Shown one piece after another: positions 22,258 to 27,500 of a stretch of DNA of 27,500 nt (its first letter is position 1; each line of letters begins with the position of its first letter). The DNA lies in the NCBI GenBank assembly GCA_018398765.1, contig JAHBMJ010001223.1:1-27500 (forward strand), in the 5' to 3' direction. Both the position numbers and the translations under genes were made by a program. Below the pieces are notes generated by a model. That model ran no database searches. It saw nothing but the letters and a program-made list of their open reading frames with translations, and had not been told where the DNA came from. Source of the stretch: Chromera velia. Its lineage: Eukaryota; Sar; Chromeraceae.

Positions 22258-22292
22258 TCCCAGTGAGGGAATGGAAAAAATCTTGTTTGCAG

Positions 22293-22537
22293 AGATGAGC
22301 CTTCTTGGTGCATGCAGAAGGCTTTGTACGATGTCTGTGAGTGTTCCTGTATAGCTGCAACCTGGCCATTATGGTTTCTGAATGACTGACCGGTCTGCCC
22401 TCGGCAAGGCACAAAACTGCCGTCTCCCTTTGCATGTGTTGCTCACCCCTGCCCCCCTTCTCTGCTCTTTGCAGGTCGTGGATCTCCTTCCAAAGACTTT
22501 TGTTTTGTGTTTCAGTCCATCTTCGAGTCCCTCAGAG
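22293..22537 (+). other. Two exon-like segments inside the transposon
   Basis: 22293-22336 and 22475-22537 each follow a good acceptor (cttgtttgcag; ctctgctctttgcag) and precede a good donor (GTGAGT; GTAAGT). Joined, the phases agree and the reading looks like protein: DEPSWCMQKALYDVC, then RGSPSKDFCFVFQSIFESLR. No flanking exons are assured and no family is recognised. It could be a captured host gene piece or part of a spliced transposon gene. Confidence 0.3.
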
Positions 22538-22624
22538 GTAAGTCTGTGCATTTTCATTACGGCCGCAGTCTTCAGACTGCGAAAGGGAGCAGCGCCCCTA
22601 CGTGCCGAGCCTGTGTTTTTTTCT

Positions 22625-23345
22625 ACCTGCCTAACTGCCCTTCTTGCCTGCTTGACTGCCCTCTAGCTTTCGGCCTTTCTGTCTAGCTAAATGCCTTCCC
22701 AATTTTAGCCTTTCCACCCGCCTTATTGCCTTCCAAATTTCGGCCTTTGCCGCGCTCCCAATTTTGGTCTTCCTGCCTGCCCGATTGCCTTCCCAATTTC
22801 GGCCTTCTTGCCTGCCTGACTGCTTTCCAGAGTTTTGCATTCCTGCCATGCTGACTGCTTTCCCATTTCGGCCTTCTTGCCTGCCTGACTGCCCTCCAAA
22901 TTTTAGTCTTTCTGTCTGTTTCAATGCTTTCCAAATTTCGGCCTTTCTGTCTGCCTGACTGACTTCGCAATTTCGGCCTTCCTGCCTGTCCGGTTGCCTT
23001 TCCAATTTCGGCTTTCCTGCCTGCCTGATTGCCTTCCCTATTTTGGCCTTCCTTCCTGCCCAAATTTCCTCCTAACGCTTCCTAATTTCGGTCATCCTGC
23101 TTGCTCGATGGCCTTCCCAATTTTGTTCTTCCTGCTGGCCCGACTGTCTTCCCAAGTTCGGCCTTTTTGTATGTCTGACTGCCTCCCAGAGTTCGTTCTT
23201 TCTGCCTACATGTCTACCTTCCAATTTCGGTCTTCTTGGCGGCCTGACTGCCTTCCAATTTCGGCCTTCCTACCCGCCTGATTGCCTTCCCGATTTCAGC
23301 CTTCCTGCCCGTCCGATTGCTTTCCCAATTTCGGTCTTCCTGCTT
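22625..23345. repeat. Diverged minisatellite, unit about 36 bp
   Basis: About twenty degenerate tandem units of the type CTTCCTGCCTGCCTGATTGC followed by CTTCCCAATTTCGGC. The unit is close to 36 bp, so the minus strand has long open frames of a 12-residue basic repeat (such as GRQAGRKAEIGK). The variation between units, the occasional length changes and the lack of start context argue against a gene. Confidence 0.85.
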
Positions 23346-23496
23346 TCATGTATCATTCTGATGCAAATTAAAGATACAGGTTGTGTTTGCATGCATGCTT
23401 TTATGTGTATTCTGGCGATTCGACTGACTTTCTGTTTGTGTGCACGTATTTCTGCAGGTGGCGTTCACGGGTGTGCATGTTTGATATAAACTGAGA

Positions 23497-23498
<2 letters not shown>

Positions 23499-23534
<36 letters not shown>
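23499..23534. repeat. Run of 36 C
   Basis: An uninterrupted homopolymer of 36 C, all within the nested transposon. It can form an i-motif on one strand and G-quadruplex on the other; its true length is doubtful in any assembly. Confidence 0.9.
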
Positions 23535-23535
<1 letters not shown>

Positions 23536-23840
23536 TTGAGCAGTGCCTCATATGAATTGAAAACAAAACAGTTATGATCATGAGAAGAAATGCTTTAATC
23601 AGATCGATTCAGAGCCATTCAGATGCATTTCTTATTGTGTTTTCGTCTTAGCGTTAATTTACGATGATAGGTACCAGACAATTTATGGTTTTGAAAAAAT
23701 ATATACTCTATATATACATTTTTTTATTTCATTTTTTAAACATCTTACTAAGCTTAAATAGTCTTAAATAAAGTATGAAAATCAATTAGTTTAAAGGTTA
23801 AACTATCTATTTTAATGTTTTAAAAACTAAATTTTTTAAA

Positions 23841-23884
23841 GTCACTTTCCAGTACAAAAGTTTCAATTGTCAGTACAGTCAGTT
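23841..23884 (-). repeat. Right terminal inverted repeat
   Basis: 44 bp, the reverse complement of 20450-20493 with two differences. CTCC follows at 23885-23888. Confidence 0.9.
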
Positions 23885-24297
23885 CTCCGCGTCCCGGATC
23901 CAGTTGGCAAAAGGCATATCACAAGGCCTCATGCGGTTGATGTAGGTATACTAGGGGCTCTTCTTGGATTTGAAGATCTTCCACGGGTCCTTTGTGCCAT
24001 GAGTCTCTAAGTAGGCAAGGAGACAGAAGGGGTCCTGTTTAAATTTTTTGCTGCTTTTAATTCCATCAAAGGCCATGTCCATGGTGGAGAGTATATTCTG
24101 GACGATGGTGGTTAAGATGTAGTTGTAAATCAACTTCTGAAAAAGTTGGCAGCCGCTGCTGCTCTTGTTCAAAAGGTTAGTGTCCAGACCCAAGATGTCC
24201 ACCGCCATCTTCAGGAACAGCATCAGCGACTTCAAGGTCAGTGGATCCTTTTCGTCCACCTTTCTGCCTTGAAGTGTTTCGTGACCAAGACAAATCT
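23885..24297 (-). pseudogene. Copia gag, N-terminal part
   Basis: Open on the minus strand from a TAG near 24297, with one internal TAG at 23951-23953. It reads DEKDPLTLKSLMLFLKMAVD, then LIYNYILTTIVQNILSTMDM and KKFKQDPFCLLAYLETHG, and ends MRPCDMPFANWIRDAE at the insertion point. The helical pattern fits a retrotransposon Gag N-terminal domain. No ATG opens this frame; a neighbouring frame has an ATG at 24343 and runs to 24253, so the true start may be lost by a frame slip. Confidence 0.6.
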
Positions 24298-24360
24298 ATC
24301 CCGAACGGTCTCCAACAGTAAAACGGTCTCCAAAACAACCATACCTTTCAAGCTTTTTTA

Positions 24361-24767
24361 GGCAGTAAACAATATTTAAAAGCTTAAAACAAAGAGTTTT
24401 AAGCGATCAAACAGTACGATTTCCTTTTTTCAAATTGGGTTTAGTGAGAAAAAAAAATATATTGTGTTTGACCGCGCGGCGTGCGTGTTTCGTGCGTCAG
24501 CGCACGCGCCTGTCATACATGCAATTAAGGCGGCGGCGGGGAGCACCAGAATTTAAAATCGCGCGGATCGATATCGATTAAATCAAAGAAGCTAATTTTA
24601 ATACATGTAGATGCAGCTGAAGGACGCGGTTGCACTTCTATGCACATTGAGCTCATTGACAAAGATGATCAACGTAATCGACTAGATCGACGCACACTGC
24701 ATATTTATCTCTGCACATTGTGGGACTGTGGATCTGTTTCAAAAGTGTTCACTGCTGATGTTTTCAG
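24361..24767. other. Upstream flank of the copia element
   Basis: AT-rich to about 24470, then a GC-rich, CpG-containing segment (24470-24570). It contains a perfect small hairpin, GCTTAAAAC (24382-24390), loop AAAGA, GTTTTAAGC (24396-24404), and a palindrome GATCGATATCGAT near 24566. No LTR or tRNA primer site is recognisable and no gene is seen. Confidence 0.3.
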
Positions 24768-25700
24768 ATCAGGTTGCACGGTATTTCAAATAGAATAGCT
24801 GGATTCTTCACATGCCATTGGGAGAGCGGAGGTTGGAACAAACCTCAGCCGTCTCTCTTCTTTGGGCATGGCCGTCTTGTTCTGCTAGTAAGCATGGTGG
24901 GTAAATTTGGAGAGGCCCGTCTTGCTCTCCATCTTTCATCGACGTCTTTTTTCTTTTGTGTGCCTCTATGCATGCGCTCAAGCTCTTACTTTCTTTACCG
25001 GGGGAACTGGCACTGTTTTCATTTTCCTTCTGGTGAGTTTGAGGTTCCGTCTCCCACCGTCTCCTCTCAGATCGACGTGTACTAGCTAGCCTTGACAACT
25101 CGTTGCATTATATCAGGCATTGGCCCACCTTTGTCCAAGCTCTCAAACTTCCGTATCTTCTTGCTATGTACCTGCAGACAGGATTTAGGATTCTCACTAG
25201 GCTGTTTCGGGGATCCAGAGGGGCCTTCACGTGCTCTCCGGTAAGTTCATCAGTTTGTTTGTCTCAATGCTTGCAAGCCGTTCCATCAGGTCAGAGCATG
25301 ATACACCTCAGACCCTCCTATAGAACTTCATCCTTTTCTTGTTCGGTGGTTGCACGCAGGATTTGGGACTACTTTTTGCCTTTGCTGAGGAGCTAGGGTT
25401 GCTTTCGCCATTCTTTTTGTGAATCTACAGTTCCGTCTCTCTGTGTGGGTCAGTGCATGATGCACTGTTGAGCAGATGTTTGCCTTGAACCATCGTTTTT
25501 GGCTTTGTTGCCTCTTAGGGATGTGATTGAATGCAGGTTTCGTTCCTTTGATCGTACTAAGGAGCAGCACTTGGGGTTCCATCACGGTGTGACGACCGTC
25601 TCTCTGGGTCAGTGGTTTGTTTTCATTCGGTCCCTATCAGTTGCGTCATTTTGTATCCGTGTCTGTCAGCAAAAATCAGTTAAAGATAGTTAAAGGCATC
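24768..25700 (+). other. Run of exon-like segments with splice signals, gene unidentified
   Basis: 24768-24887 (120 nt, 40 codons, after acceptor gttttcag and before GTAAGC) reads IRLHGISNRIAGFF, then CHWESGGWNKPQPSLFFGHG. 25178-25240 lies between ctgcag and GTAAGT. 25360 onwards follows acgcag. 25537-25586 lies between atgcag and GTGTGA and reads FRSFDRTKEQHLGFHH. Together they suggest a plus-strand spliced transcript. I could not make one consistent frame across all of them and recognise no domain, so the model is incomplete. Confidence 0.25.
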
Positions 25701-25859
25701 CAGTAGGTACGGTATAGAAAGAAAGAAGAGAACTTATGGCAACCTGGGAAGAGGCAATGGAAGGAGGGGAAGGATGCTTGTCCTTGCTTTCCATTTATCT
25801 CCCTTTGAATGTGCTGCTTATCTGCCTGTATTCAGGTCTGCTTTCTGTCTTTGAGACTG

Positions 25860-26300
25860 CATGCCGGCACCAGCCCCGGCCCCGACGTGTGAATCCCGGG
25901 GGAGATAGAAGGCAGAAGAGGGGGCAAAGGAGTGAGAAGGAGAGCCTCAGGGCGGATTAAGAGAGTAAACAGACCGGAGCGCTGGCGGGGCCGGGGGAAC
26001 GTCCATCGATGGAGGCGGGGGCAAGGACGGGGACAGGGGTGGGGGCCGGGCCCAGGGCCGGGCCATGCCGCGGCCCAGGCTGGGGCCGGCGGCGTTACAG
26101 GGAGAAATTAGAGGGAGCAGAGAAACGCCAGCTGGAGGGAGCGGTGAGACGTTTGGGCCGAGTAAATGAACGTCTGCGACTGGCAAAGGAAGCCGGGGGC
26201 GATCGGGGCCTAGCCCGGCCCGGGCCGGCGGCGTCATAAGGGAGCAGGGCCAAGGCCGGCGGCGTCACAAGTAGCCGGGGTGGCCGATACCCGCCGGGAA
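25860..26300. repeat. GC-rich patch with GGCCGGCGGCGT repeats
   Basis: A strongly GC-rich stretch with nested GGCC/GGGCCC palindromes. The 12-mer GGCCGGCGGCGT occurs at 26084-26095, 26223-26234 and 26254-26265, each followed by a similar (T/C)A(C/T)A tail. A plus-strand frame from an ATG at 26009 gives a short Arg/Glu-rich helix but no known family. Confidence 0.6.
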
Positions 26301-26483
26301 AGACACAGACAATCTGGAGACTCGAAGAGGTCGGTGGGAGAAATTGGTGGGGAGTTAGGGCATAAAAAGTGGATTGCCTAGCTTCGCGAAGGGCATCGGT
26401 AGAAGCTGCGCTGTTCTTTTAGGCCCATTCCATACTTTGTGTTCCACCTATCCCTCTCGGATTATGTGAAAAAAATATTTGGC

Positions 26484-26915
26484 GAGGGAGAATTCAGGGC
26501 TGAATTCTCCCTCAATGAGTATCTGAAAAAAAATTTTTGGAGGAAGAATTTTTTTTAGTGTTTTTTCTGGCTTCTTTTACCGAAATAAGTCATCTTTTTT
26601 TTGCTCTCTCAACAAATATTTTTTTTTATTGTCACCGAAGGAGAATTCAGGGCTGAATTCTCCCTCTCTGGGTATGTCAAGGAAATATTGTCCGAGGGAG
26701 AATTTAGCCCTGAATTCTCCCTCAATCAAAATGCGAAGGATTTTTTTTTCCTTCGTACCATAGAAAAGAGATGTGCTTTGGATAAAAGATGTTTAGGATA
26801 GCATTCATCTTGATTGAAATCGTGCCAACTGCTTTCTTTCTCTCCTCGCAGCTCTTAATATGCAGCACTTTGAGCCGCTTCACTCGAGGGAGAATTTAGG
26901 CCTGAATTCTCCCTC
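26484..26915. repeat. Array of four 30-bp palindromes
   Basis: Copies at 26484-26513, 26637-26666, 26694-26723 and 26886-26915. The consensus is GAGGGAGAATTCAG, two variable bases, CTGAATTCTCCCTC: a 14-bp stem with a two-base centre (GG, GG, CC, GC). Copies 3 and 4 have T for C at stem position 12, which still pairs as G-U in plus-strand RNA but gives an A-C mismatch in minus-strand RNA. Copy 2 has GAAGG in place of GAGGG. AAATATT precedes the first three copies closely. Confidence 0.9.
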
Positions 26916-27030
26916 GGTAACAATACGAAGGATTTTTTTTTCTTTTGCATCACAGAAAAGACATATTTTGTGAACAAAAGGTATTCGGGACAGCATTCAT
27001 CTTGTATGGATTCATGCTACATATTCTTTT
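26694..27030 (+). repeat. Diverged tandem duplication, period about 192 bp
   Basis: The segment from palindrome copy 3 (26694-26885) and that from copy 4 (26886 onwards) are alignable for about 150 bp. Shared blocks: GCGAAGGATTTTTTTTTC or its variant, AGAAAAGA, and AGCATTCATCTTG. Between them the sequence has drifted. The first unit also holds a small hairpin, CGAAGGA, T run, TCCTTCG. Confidence 0.75.
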
Positions 27031-27500
27031 TCTGTTCTTAATCTGCTTTATTGTGGGCCGTCTCGGGTCAGGCATCAGGGTTGCACCTTGCGCGCCTCGT
27101 ATTCTCTGCTTATGCATATTCAGAAAAAAGCAGCTACATTGTTATAAAACCTTTTGAATTCGTTTTCTAAGGCTTTAATTCTTTTCTCATCTGCCTGTTT
27201 CTGTGCTTGATATATCTATGGATTCTTCTTCATATGTGTGTCTTCTGAATATGAATGCAGTTACGTCCACTTCGAGGTGTGTGGAGGGACCACCCCAGAC
27301 AGCCCCTCTAGAAAATGGGTTCAGAGCTCATCCTTTATGTCAGTGGCTTGTACTTGGTCTGCCAGGCTCTGGAGCTCTAGGCTGCCTTTTTGTTGACCAT
27401 TTTGATTTCTTTTTTGAGTCTTTCTCCATCTCTACACGTATGTGTATCTAGGTGTATACAACGCTAGGTGCAGCATATGTGACACTGTGTGTGTGTGTAT
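27031..27500. other. Right edge, no gene recognised
   Basis: Mixed T-rich DNA. After an acceptor-like tgaatgcag (27252-27260) two overlapping plus-strand frames stay open for 100 or more bases, but neither resembles a known family. A GT repeat begins at the last bases of the window. Confidence 0.25.

Larger units (their letters stand above)
20450..23884. mobile_element. 3435-bp DNA transposon with 44-bp terminal inverted repeats, nested in copia gag
   Basis: The left end starts AACTGACTGTACTGACAATT and the right end is its reverse complement. The two ends match over 44 bp with two differences. The flanks are CTCC on both sides. The interior is AT-rich near both ends (20490-20640 and 23640-23840). 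I see no transposase, so it looks non-autonomous. A 4-bp duplication is known for families such as Sola and Ginger, but the family cannot be set from the ends alone. The cargo is unusual: inverted repeats, exon-like segments, a minisatellite and a C36 run. Confidence 0.85.
14009..24297 (-). mobile_element. Decayed Ty1/copia LTR-type retrotransposon, interrupted by a DNA transposon
   Basis: Reading on the minus strand, the order is gag, protease, integrase, reverse transcriptase, RNase H. Integrase before reverse transcriptase is the defining order of Ty1/copia. All catalytic modules can be seen, but gag and pol carry many in-frame stops and several frame breaks, so this copy is not active. 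Its gag is split at 20450-23884 by another transposon. No LTR pair or primer-binding site was found, so the ends given are the outermost element-like coding sequence, not true termini. Confidence 0.85.

Noticed and set aside
22683-23063. Basic repeat protein gene on the minus strand
   Set aside because: It is explained by the 36-bp minisatellite register and has no start context or splice evidence.
22625-23345. CRISPR-like array of 36-bp repeats
   Set aside because: The units are contiguous and degenerate with no unique spacers, and the genome is eukaryotic.
13501-24800. LTR pair flanking the copia element
   Set aside because: I compared the flanks by eye and found no shared sequence; a dot plot would settle it.
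1-27500. tRNA or rRNA genes
   Set aside because: No B-box-like sequence with a fitting cloverleaf and no rRNA-like conserved core was seen on either strand.

Overview
The window is nuclear DNA of a unicellular eukaryote. It has two fully reconstructable intron-rich protein genes with GT-AG introns, pyrimidine- or TG-rich 3' splice sites, and large tracts of decayed transposable elements. The CT-rich, microsatellite-rich style and the proteasome and P450 sequences suggest an alveolate alga of the chromerid type (Chromera/Vitrella-like). That placement is an inference; no species marker is present.

Layout. (1) 1-2126, minus strand: an unidentified protein gene whose distal part carries ankyrin-like repeats. 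It runs off the left edge and is broken by a one-base slip in a run of 12 C. (2) 2187-3589: intergenic, with a GC-rich patch and an AT-rich island holding a gag-like fragment. (3) 3590-6371, minus strand: a complete seven-exon gene for proteasome subunit alpha type-6 (PSMA6), 246 aa. (4) 6372-7083: a divergent promoter region. (5) 7084-11216, plus strand: a complete ten-exon cytochrome P450 of the CYP86/CYP704-like type, 664 aa, with every P450 motif and an unusual Ser/Pro-rich insert of about 140 residues. (6) 11217-14008: no convincing gene; a second AT-rich island has a gag-like fragment.

(7) About 14009-24300, minus strand: a decayed Ty1/copia retrotransposon in the order gag, protease, integrase, reverse transcriptase, RNase H. 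It has many premature stops, all explicable by C-to-T change, and a perfect A_AAA_AAA slippery heptamer at the protease-integrase frame change. Its gag is split by (8) 20450-23884, a 3435-bp DNA transposon with 44-bp terminal inverted repeats and a 4-bp target duplication (CTCC). Removing the insert and one copy of the duplication restores the gag frame. The insert has no visible transposase; it carries a 28-bp inverted repeat, exon-like segments, a 36-bp minisatellite and a run of 36 C.

(9) 24361-27500: no identified gene. There are exon-like segments with good splice sites, a GC-rich repeat patch, and an array of four 30-bp palindromes (26484-26915) partly embedded in a diverged tandem duplication.

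The host genes have unrelated housekeeping or metabolic roles and do not form a pathway. The most interesting features are the nested transposons, the possible frameshift site, the palindrome array and the P450 insert.
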